Source: Burkholderiales bacterium
Lineage (GTDB): Bacteria; Pseudomonadota; Gammaproteobacteria; Burkholderiales; Burkholderiaceae_C
Assembly (NCBI GenBank): GCA_026400275.1
Contig: JAPLPK010000025.1
Span: 1 to 47,582, forward strand
Length of the DNA stretch: 47,582 nt
Reading direction: 5' to 3'
The notes under the pieces are model-generated. The model saw nothing but the letters and a program-made list of their open reading frames with translations, ran no database searches and was not told where the DNA came from. The translations under genes were made by a program, and so were the position numbers. This document shows positions 41,650 through 47,582 of this stretch, one piece after another; the first letter of the stretch is position 1, and each line of letters begins with the position of its first letter.

Positions 41650-43415
41650 TGCGCAATCTGCTCCACAGCGTAGCGGTAACCCAGCTCGGCAATTTCGTCA
41701 GCACGGCGGTAGGCCATCATGGGGAAATCTGCCACCGGCGGCTCCAGGTAATGGTCAGCCTGGGCCATGGTGGCGCTGCGTTGGTTCAGCCCCCCGATGT
41801 GCCCGGCGCGGTAAAGAATGTCGGCAATACCCGGCGTAGCCCGGGCGCCGCGTGAGAAAAAACCCTTGACGGTCTGGCGCACGGACAGGCGCTGCAGCGC
41901 CACGTCCACGCCCATGTCTTGGCGCACATCCACGTCAATGGCGATGATGGTGCCGTTGCCATTGCGGCGCTCCAGTGGCGTACCCAGGCGCATGCGCATG
42001 GCCTCCACAGGCACGTTCTCCAGGATGGCGCCGTCCACCAGCAGCTCGCCCTGGTGGACCACCGGCGGAAACAGGCCAGCGGGCGAGTTGCTGGCCAGCA
42101 CGGCGCGCCACAGCAGCCCGTTTTCCTGCACCGTGGTGCGGGCCGTGGTGAGGTTGCAGGCGGCAGCGAAATACGGCGTCCACAGCGCGTCGATCTGGGT
42201 GTCGCCAAACATCAGGCGCAGGTCGCGCGCCACGCGCTGGCCCGACACCAGCGAGATCACCGGCAAGGTCAGCCGCTCGCCGCCTTCGGCAAACTTGCGG
42301 GTCTGCTCACGGATCTGCTCCAGCGGCAGACCGTAAGCGTACTGGGCGCCGATCAGTGCACCCATGCTGTTGCCGCCCACCACGTCCACCGGAATCTGCG
42401 CCTCGTGCAGGGCGCGCAGCACCCCTAAATGGGCAAAGCCACGGGCACCTCCACCGCCCAGCACCACGCCCACGGCACGCCCCGTCAGAAAGCGCGCCAG
42501 GCGTGCATAGTCGGCGGCATGTCCGCTGCGCACCGGGTAGACGCGCTCCAGCGACCGGCCGGCGCGCCAGGGCCGGCGCGCCTCAGGCCATATGGCCTGG
42601 GCCGGATGCAGCAGCACCATATGCTGGCGCTTCATGGAAAAGCCGGGCTCGGCAGCCAGGCTCTGCTCCAGTGCGTTCAGCTCCAGCGGGCTGCCCGCCG
42701 AGGCCACGAAAATGACCTGGTCGGCCTGCCGAAAGGCCTGGCGCGTCCAGGCCGATGGGCTGGTGTCGGCCTCGTACACCAGAAAGTCGAACTGGTCTTC
42801 CAGCACATCGAAATGGTGTTTGTGCACATGCGTCTCGGCGGCAGGCGGGCCTATGTGCTGGACCGTGCCCATGCGGGCCAGTGCTGCCATCAGCGCCCGG
42901 GCCACCTCGGTGGCGGCTGCGCCGTCGCACAGCGGAACCACCACAAAAGCCTGTGCCTGGTGCCGCTTGGCGTGCTGGGTGGTGTGCCGCAGGTGGTCAA
43001 AGATCACTTGGGTGAAGACGCGGTTCAGCTCCAGCGGATGCTGCACCAGCAGCGCTTCAAAATCGGCCCGGCTGAGCACCGCCAGGGTGGAGTCGCGCAC
43101 CGCCGTCACGTCCGCCGTGCGTGGCTGGCCCAGAATCAAGCCGACCTCGCCCACACTCTCGCCGGAACGGATTTCGTTGTAAAGCAAAAGGCTGCCCTCG
43201 GGCTTGCGGCGCGACACCCGCAGCCGCCCGGTCACCACGAAGAGCATGCTGTCGGCAGGGGCGCCCTCCTCCAGCACCATGTTGCCACCGCGCACATCCT
43301 GCTGCTGCAGCCCGGCAGCCAACGCGTTGAGCGTGGCTTCGCACAACGAGCCAAACACCCGGCTGTCGCGTAGCACCTGGATGACCCGCGCGTGGAACAT
43401 CTCCCGCTCTAACAT
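41637..43415 (-). CDS. Cyclic-nucleotide-binding, patatin-like phospholipase (NTE type)
   Basis: Protein of 592 residues with the layout of bacterial neuropathy-target-esterase-like lysophospholipases. Residues about 15-140 form a cNMP-binding domain with phosphate-binding cassette GESVGEVGL and Arg99 in PRTADV. A middle region (150-310) resembles a nucleotide-binding Rossmann-like insert of unknown role. The patatin domain (about 312-480) has oxyanion hole GGGGARGFAHLG, nucleophile GGNSMG (Ser350) and catalytic DGA (461-463). It would cut acyl chains from phospholipids, possibly under cyclic-nucleotide control. It is the first gene of the NRPS unit and overlaps the NRPS start by 13 nt. ATG 43415 is the only good start. 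Confidence 0.9.
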   Translation of the reverse strand: MLEREMFHARVIQVLRDSRVFGSLCEATLNALAAGLQQQDVRGGNMVLEEGAPADSMLFVVTGRLRVSRRKPEGSLLLYNEIRSGESVGEVGLILGQPRTADVTAVRDSTLAVLSRADFEALLVQHPLELNRVFTQVIFDHLRHTTQHAKRHQAQAFVVVPLCDGAAATEVARALMAALARMGTVQHIGPPAAETHVHKHHFDVLEDQFDFLVYEADTSPSAWTRQAFRQADQVIFVASAGSPLELNALEQSLAAEPGFSMKRQHMVLLHPAQAIWPEARRPWRAGRSLERVYPVRSGHAADYARLARFLTGRAVGVVLGGGGARGFAHLGVLRALHEAQIPVDVVGGNSMGALIGAQYAYGLPLEQIREQTRKFAEGGERLTLPVISLVSGQRVARDLRLMFGDTQIDALWTPYFAAACNLTTARTTVQENGLLWRAVLASNSPAGLFPPVVHQGELLVDGAILENVPVEAMRMRLGTPLERRNGNGTIIAIDVDVRQDMGVDVALQRLSVRQTVKGFFSRGARATPGIADILYRAGHIGGLNQRSATMAQADHYLEPPVADFPMMAYRRADEIAELGYRYAVEQIAQWTP

Positions 43416-43471
43416 TGGTTCACGTCCTCGTCTTTGCCTCTGACGCGTTGTACTCCACGCCGCCTCAGTTC

Positions 43472-43498
43472 TGTATACAAATTAGCACATTGTTACAA
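43472..43498 (-). promoter_or_regulatory. Possible promoter of the patatin-NRPS operon
   Basis: On the minus strand TTGTAA (43493-43498) and TATACA (43472-43477) are separated by 15 nt, in a locally A/T-rich stretch about 60 nt upstream of the patatin gene. The spacing is short, so this is a weak call; the A/T dip in a G/C-rich region is real. Confidence 0.35.
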
Positions 43499-43551
43499 GT
43501 GTACGTCGGCTGTATGGCGGTTTGGCAGTTAGCCAATAACGTGTTGAAAGA

Positions 43552-44259
43552 CTATGACAAGCTGCTGGACGGTGCAGGAGGGGCCGCAGAGAACTGCCCC
43601 TGGTTCAAACGCAGGGTGCGGCCGCAGCGGGCGGCCAGGGACTCGTCATGCGTGACCAGCACAAAGGCGGTGCCCTGGTCGCGCGCCAGCTGCAACATCA
43701 GCGCAAACACGCCGTCTGCGGTGCTACGGTCCAGGTTACCGGTGGGTTCGTCGGCCAGCACACAGGCCGGCTGGGTCACCAAGGCACGGGCGATGGCCAC
43801 GCGCTGGCGTTCACCGCCGGACAGCTCGGCCGGCCGGTGGTGGATGCGCTCGCTCAAACCCACACTTGCTAGTATTTTGGTAGCTTGCTGCGCAGCATCG
43901 GCCCGCGGCATACGCCGAATCCATAACGGCATGGCGACATTGTCCAGCGCGCTGAACTCGGGCAGCAAGTGGTGGAACTGGTATACAAAGCCCAGGTGCT
44001 GGTTGCGCAACTGGCCCTGTTGTGCCGGGCCCAGCCGCGCCAGGTCCTGCCCATGCAGCTGTACCGAGCCACTGGTGGGCGCATCCAGCCCGCCCAGCAA
44101 ATGCAGCAGCGTGCTCTTGCCGGAACCGGAAGCACCGACGATGGCCAGGGTTTCGCCGGCAAACACCTGCAAATCCACGCCCTTCAACACGGTCACGTCC
44201 AGGCGGCCCTCGGAAAAACGCTTGGTCAGGCCTTGCGCCTGTAAAACTAACTTACTCAT
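43552..44259 (-). CDS. lolD: Lipoprotein-releasing ABC transporter ATPase LolD
   Basis: ATPase of the Lol system, which pulls outer-membrane lipoproteins from the inner membrane and hands them to LolA. The 235-residue protein shows Walker [13 protein letters not shown], the LolD-type [20 protein letters not shown], the signature [15 protein letters not shown], Walker [12 protein letters not shown] and the H-loop VLVTHD. Start ATG overlaps the end of the permease gene by 8 nt (ATGAGTAA). Residues about 130-140 match a weak, shortened copy of the 55-bp repeat. Confidence 0.95.
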   Translation of the reverse strand: MSKLVLQAQGLTKRFSEGRLDVTVLKGVDLQVFAGETLAIVGASGSGKSTLLHLLGGLDAPTSGSVQLHGQDLARLGPAQQGQLRNQHLGFVYQFHHLLPEFSALDNVAMPLWIRRMPRADAAQQATKILASVGLSERIHHRPAELSGGERQRVAIARALVTQPACVLADEPTGNLDRSTADGVFALMLQLARDQGTAFVLVTHDESLAARCGRTLRLNQGQFSAAPPAPSSSLS

Positions 44260-45508
44260 AGCGCAGAGCTTCCGCAGGATTGACACGGCTGGCGTGCCAG
44301 CTCGGATAAATAGTGGCCACAAAAGCCAGGATCAGCGAGATCACCGCGATCGGCACGATGTCGGCCTGCTGCGGCTCGCTGGGCATGCGGCTGATGAAGT
44401 ACACCTCTTTGGGCAAAAAGCTGGCGTGGAACAGATGCTCCAGCGCCGGCACGATGACATCGATATTGAAAGCCACGCCCAGGCCCAGCAGCAGCCCGAC
44501 CAGGGTACCCATCACCCCCACCATGGCGCCCTGCACCATGAAGATGCCCATGATGCTTTTCGGGCTGGCGCCCAGGGTGCGCAGGATGGCGATGTCGGCG
44601 CGCTTGTCGGTCACCGTCATCACCAGGGTGCTGACCAGGTTGAACGCGGCTACGGCGACGATCAGGGTCAGGATGATGAACATCATGCGTTTTTCCACCT
44701 CTACGGCGGCAAACCAGGTTTTGTTCTGCTGCGTCCAGTCGCGTATCAGCAGGTTGCCGCTGAGGCTGCCGGCCAGTTGCTGCGCCACCTGGCGCGCCTG
44801 GTGCAGGTCCTGCAGCTTGACGCGGATGCCGGTCGGGCCTTCCAGGCGGAAGATGCGGGCTGCATCGTCCATGTGCATCATCAGCAGGGCCGAGTCGTAT
44901 TCGTAGTGGCCCGACTCGAAGGTGCCCACCACCGTCATCTGCTTCAGGCGCGGCACCACGCCAGCCGGTGTGACCTGCCCGCTGGGGGCGATCAGTGTTA
45001 CCGGGTCGCCCTCGCGCACGCCCAGGCTGCGCGCCAGGTCTATGCCCAGCACCACGCCAAACTGGCCCGGCACCAACTTGTCCAGCGTAGCCTTGGGCAG
45101 GGCCACGGCCAGATCGGTGACCTCACCCTCAACGGCCGGGTCTATGCCGCGCACCAAAGTGCCTTTCATGTCCTCACCGCGCGCCAGAAGTGCCTGGCTT
45201 GCTATGAAAGGTGCAGCACCCACCACATTTGGATTGTGTTTGACCTCGGCCAGGGTCTTGGCCACATCGGGCAAGGCCTGGCCGTCGGGGGCAAATATTT
45301 CGATATGCGCCACCACCGACAGCATGCGGTCGCGCACCTCTTTCTGGAAGCCGTTCATCACGCTGAGCACGATGATCAGCGCCGCCACCCCCAGGGCAAT
45401 GCCCAGCATGGAGACACCGGAGATGAAGGAAATGAAGCCATTGCGGCGCGTCGCACGGCCAGCCCGGGTGTAGCGCCAGCCCACCAGGAGTTCATAAGGG
45501 ATTTGCAT
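44252..45508 (-). CDS. Lipoprotein-releasing ABC permease (LolC/LolE/LolF type)
   Basis: Inner-membrane permease of 418 residues in the MacB/LolC fold: one N-terminal helix (about 25-48), a large periplasmic domain (about 50-265) and three C-terminal helices. It begins [18 protein letters not shown], with [23 protein letters not shown] typical of LolC/LolE, and ends [12 protein letters not shown]. Only one such permease gene accompanies lolD, pointing to a homodimeric LolF-type system unless a second permease is elsewhere. ATG 45508 is chosen because it starts the conserved segment; the upstream open frame is not conserved-looking. Confidence 0.93.
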   Translation of the reverse strand: MQIPYELLVGWRYTRAGRATRRNGFISFISGVSMLGIALGVAALIIVLSVMNGFQKEVRDRMLSVVAHIEIFAPDGQALPDVAKTLAEVKHNPNVVGAAPFIASQALLARGEDMKGTLVRGIDPAVEGEVTDLAVALPKATLDKLVPGQFGVVLGIDLARSLGVREGDPVTLIAPSGQVTPAGVVPRLKQMTVVGTFESGHYEYDSALLMMHMDDAARIFRLEGPTGIRVKLQDLHQARQVAQQLAGSLSGNLLIRDWTQQNKTWFAAVEVEKRMMFIILTLIVAVAAFNLVSTLVMTVTDKRADIAILRTLGASPKSIMGIFMVQGAMVGVMGTLVGLLLGLGVAFNIDVIVPALEHLFHASFLPKEVYFISRMPSEPQQADIVPIAVISLILAFVATIYPSWHASRVNPAEALRYE

Positions 45509-45588
45509 GGAGCAGTTGAAAGCAAAACAGCGGCGATTGTGGCATCCCGTCCGCGCGGAGCCCAGGGCGCCCGCCACAAGCCCCCATG

Positions 45589-45628
45589 AAAAAAGCCTCT
45601 GCCACATAGTTCATATGTGCCAGAGGCT
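45589..45628 (-). terminator. Rho-independent terminator, minus strand, upstream of lolCD
   Basis: On the minus strand AGCCTCTGGCACAT and ATGTGGCAGAGGCT pair with one mismatch around a 7-nt loop, followed by six Ts. It faces away from any annotated upstream protein gene, implying a transcript from 45630-45860. Confidence 0.85.
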
Positions 45629-45800
45629 GAAACCCAATACGGGCCGCCGTTGCCCTGGGGCGTCGGCGGTGTCGGGACTACAGGAAGAGTCCTCGAAGCC
45701 AACCCATGGGGAAGACGACGAGGCCGCAATCGTCCCAAGCGCGCCGCCTGGCTATGTGTCGGAATCGTGCGGGCAATGTTGCATTTGCAATCTAAGCCAC
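45589..45800 (-). ncRNA. Candidate structured RNA (6S-like?) upstream of lolCD
   Basis: A stretch of about 200 nt with nested pairing: 45650-45655/45771-45776, 45665-45669/45744-45748, 45672-45678/45732-45738 and 45691-45695/45719-45723. The result is one long interrupted hairpin. The third stem includes a G-U pair only on the minus strand, and a terminator with six Ts follows on that strand. A TATAGT box lies upstream (near 45806-45811). Size and rod shape recall 6S RNA, and GGGTTTCAGCCT near the 3' end recalls the 6S 3' part, but I could not align it to a family. No convincing protein frame is present. Confidence 0.45.
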
Positions 45801-45806
45801 ACATTT

Positions 45807-45860
45807 ACTATAAAAAATGTAGCTACCTGTGCACGGTATATATGCGCCAGAGGCCAAAAA
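45807..45860. repeat. 55-bp dispersed repeat, intergenic copy
   Basis: TACTATAAAAAATGTAGCT, then ACCTGTGCACGGTATATATGCG, then CCAGAGGCC form a full-length copy in the orientation opposite to 13938-13993 (stretches listed separately). It sits where the promoter of the candidate RNA would be. Confidence 0.75.
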
Positions 45861-46085
45861 TACCTATGAAATACAAAACCCCGAATACATGCATTTGGGT
45901 GCCGATCTCGGCCCGTTTCCCGCCCACTGATACAAACTAAGTACTTACCCTAGAAGCAAAAAAAGTATCAGTAATGCAGGGCTTGCGCAGTAGTAAGACC
46001 GTAGGCGGCTTCCTAAACTAAGGCCATCGCAGGGTGCATAGGCCCAGCCAAGTGCAACCCCTACAAAAACACAAGGAGATGGTTG

Positions 46086-46967
46086 ATGTCACCGTACCTC
46101 GAATTGGTAGGCATACAGCAGCAGGAATCGTTCAAGGTATGGTCGCATGGCTACCCCTATGAAACCGTGCGCTGGCACTTCCACCCGGAGTACGAGCTCA
46201 ACTACATCAGCCACACCTCGGGGCGCTTTTATGTGGGCGACCGCACCGGCACCTTCGAGCCTGGCCAGCTGATGCTGATCGGCCCCAACCTGCCGCACAA
46301 CTGGATCAGCGAAGTGCCGGCCGGGGTATCGGTGCCCGAGCGCTGCACGGTCCTGCAGTTCTCCGGCAAAAGCATCCAGGGCGGCATCGAGGCCTTTCCT
46401 GAGCTGGGCCAGTTGGAGACGCTGCTGACCGATGCGCAGCGCGGCATTCTCTTCTCTAACGAGGCCACCGCCAAGGCCGTGCCGCTGCTGACCGCACTGC
46501 TGGACGCGAAAGGCTTTCAGCGGGTCTACAAATTCCTGGCGCTGCTGGAAATCCTGGCGCAGGACCAGGGTTGCACGCTGCTGGCCAGCCCCACCTTTCG
46601 ACCCGACACGCAGGGCTACCAGTCGTCCACCATCAACCAGGTGCTGGCCTACCTGGCTGACCATCTGCAAGAACGCCTCAACGAATCCGACCTGGCGCAG
46701 TACGCCGGCATGGAAGCCAGCGCCTTCTCGCGCTTCTTCCGCCGCCACACCAGCCTGCCGTTCATCCAGTACCTGAACCGGCTGCGCGTGAACCGGGCCT
46801 GCGAGCTGCTGATCTCGTCCGAGCAGCCGGTAACCGACATCTGCTACGCCTGTGGCTTCAACAACCTGTCGAACTTCAACCGCCAGTTCCTGGCACAGAA
46901 GTCCGTTCCGCCCTCGCAATTCAGGCGCTACTACCGGCTGAACGCGGACTGCGAGGCGGCAGCCTAG
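46086..46967 (+). CDS. AraC family transcriptional regulator
   Basis: Regulator of 293 residues. An N-terminal cupin domain (about 20-150; WHFHPEYELNYI and FEPGQLMLIGPNLPHNW) would bind a sugar or polyol. A C-terminal AraC/XylS DNA-binding region (about 185-290) has two helix-turn-helix units, SDLAQYAGMEASAFSRFFRRH and TDICYACGFNNLSNFNRQF (each shown up to motif limits). The ATG at 46086 has AAGGAG seven bases upstream; a TTG one codon earlier is less likely. It lies 147 nt before a ribitol dehydrogenase gene on the same strand, so it probably controls pentitol catabolism. Confidence 0.92.
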   Translation: MSPYLELVGIQQQESFKVWSHGYPYETVRWHFHPEYELNYISHTSGRFYVGDRTGTFEPGQLMLIGPNLPHNWISEVPAGVSVPERCTVLQFSGKSIQGGIEAFPELGQLETLLTDAQRGILFSNEATAKAVPLLTALLDAKGFQRVYKFLALLEILAQDQGCTLLASPTFRPDTQGYQSSTINQVLAYLADHLQERLNESDLAQYAGMEASAFSRFFRRHTSLPFIQYLNRLRVNRACELLISSEQPVTDICYACGFNNLSNFNRQFLAQKSVPPSQFRRYYRLNADCEAAA

Positions 46968-47114
46968 CGCCACCGCCCCCCCCTAACCCCGCCCCCCGAA
47001 GAGGCTGCCGATGGCGGTCGGGGGAGAGCTTTATCCAAAATTTTCTCAACCTAGAACGACTATGCAGACACACAGCGCTTCACTCACCCACACCCGCAAC
47101 CGGAGAGCACAGGC

Positions 47115-47582
47115 ATGAACCACGCACTCCACGGAAAAGTTGCAGCCGTTACGGGCGCCGCCTCCGGCATCGGACTGGAATGTGCGCGCGCCATGCTCGC
47201 CGCGGGCGCCACGGTGTTTCTGGTAGACCGCGCCGCCGACCGGCTGGCAAGCCTGTGCGCCGAGCTGGGTGAGCGCGCCATTCCGCTGACGGTCAATCTG
47301 CTGGACGCCGCCAGCGTGGCCGCCATGCTGCCCGCCATCCTGCAGCGCGCCGGTCAGCTGGACATCTTCCACGCCAATGCCGGTGCCTATATCGGTGGCG
47401 AAGTGGCCACCGGCAACCCGGACGACTGGGACCGCATACTGAACCTGAACATCAACGCCTGCTTCCGCTCCATCCAGGCAGTGCTGCCGCACATGAAAGA
47501 ACGCAAGACCGGCGACATCATCGTCACCAGCTCCATCGCCGGCATCGTGCCCGTGGTGTGGGAGCCGATCTACACCGCCTCC
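47115..47582 (+). CDS. rbtD: Ribitol 2-dehydrogenase (cut by window end)
   Basis: SDR-family dehydrogenase that oxidises ribitol to D-ribulose with NAD+. 156 codons are present and the frame is open to the last base. It starts [20 protein letters not shown], with the cofactor motif TGAASGIG. The stretch [17 protein letters not shown], the NLNINA segment and [20 protein letters not shown] closely match Klebsiella ribitol dehydrogenase as I remember it. The window ends at the catalytic YTAS, just before the Lys of YxxxK. CGGAGAG precedes the ATG. Further pentitol-pathway or transport genes are expected to the right. Confidence 0.85.
   Translation, partial: MNHALHGKVAAVTGAASGIGLECARAMLAAGATVFLVDRAADRLASLCAELGERAIPLTVNLLDAASVAAMLPAILQRAGQLDIFHANAGAYIGGEVATGNPDDWDRILNLNINACFRSIQAVLPHMKERKTGDIIVTSSIAGIVPVVWEPIYTAS

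Larger units (their letters stand above)
45509..46085. other. Longest gap without protein genes (577 bp)
   Basis: Between the lolC-type permease and the AraC-type regulator, which diverge. It holds, from left to right, the lolCD leader, the minus-strand terminator and candidate RNA, a copy of the 55-bp repeat, and about 200 bp of relatively A/T-rich sequence leading to the regulator. In that last part a TACTTACCCTAG and an AGTATCAGTAATG stretch could hold regulatory sites, but I see no clear promoter. Confidence 0.6.

Noticed and set aside
40141-41673. 510-codon plus-strand frame in the NRPS region
   Set aside because: Shadow of the NRPS condensation and adenylation domains; no start signal or motif.
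45376-45804. 142-codon minus-strand frame covering the candidate RNA
   Set aside because: Arg/Pro-rich composition, overlaps the lolC-type gene start and a terminator; no ribosome-binding site or motif.

Overview
The window is a GC-rich, gene-dense piece of a betaproteobacterial chromosome, most likely family Comamonadaceae (Rhodoferax/Polaromonas/Acidovorax-like). The basis is gene order (folC-SPOR-cvpA-purF; rpmB-rpmG; PHP-EamA-YciO-M50-trpS), protein character and two dispersed intergenic repeat families. This is recognition by eye; no database search was possible. CDS coordinates include the stop codon.

Layout. 1-5923 (minus strand): tRNA-Glu, tRNA-Ala, gltX, purF, cvpA, a SPOR-domain protein and folC. 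6145-15000: mixed housekeeping genes (Spx/ArsC-like protein, nucleoside phosphorylase ppnP, murB, yajQ, a periplasmic retropepsin-like protein, a degenerate HD-GYP-like protein, plsY, ybaK, an aldo/keto reductase, an alpha/beta hydrolase). 14095-19681 (plus): prfB with its programmed +1 frameshift, a HAD hydrolase, pepN, fbp, tRNA-Thr. 19769-26374 (plus): a 45-residue membrane protein, a PAS-GGDEF diguanylate cyclase, the rpmB-rpmG operon behind a strong promoter and a hairpin-rich leader, then a tight operon of RNase AM-like PHP phosphatase, EamA permease, YciO-like protein, M50 protease and a long trpS. 26377-31618 (minus): an atypical SDR, a second EamA permease, a DUF3422 protein and an orphan tctBA pair.

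31721-43415 is one long minus-strand directon. Its upstream part is the most unusual part of the window: a cyclic-nucleotide-binding/patatin phospholipase, a single-module NRPS (C-A-T-TE), a VTT-domain membrane protein, and a FeeM-like N-acyl amino acid synthase fused to a PilZ-like domain. All have overlapping or nearly touching ends. Together they look like a small lipid/amino-acid-derived metabolite pathway with second-messenger-type domains at both ends. TatD, a mismatch DNA glycosylase, a spermidine-synthase-like protein and a GspE/PilB-type ATPase follow on the same strand.

43552-45508 carries lolD and a single lolC/E-type permease. The next gap (45509-46085) holds a candidate structured RNA on the minus strand with its own terminator. 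The window ends with an AraC-type regulator and the start of a ribitol 2-dehydrogenase gene cut by the window edge, probably the beginning of a pentitol-utilisation operon.

Two dispersed repeat families run through the window. One is a roughly 55-bp element with about nine clear copies, five of them inside reading frames without breaking them and one supplying the start codon of a transporter. The other is a roughly 100-bp three-hairpin element in three copies, whose stems show compensatory base changes.
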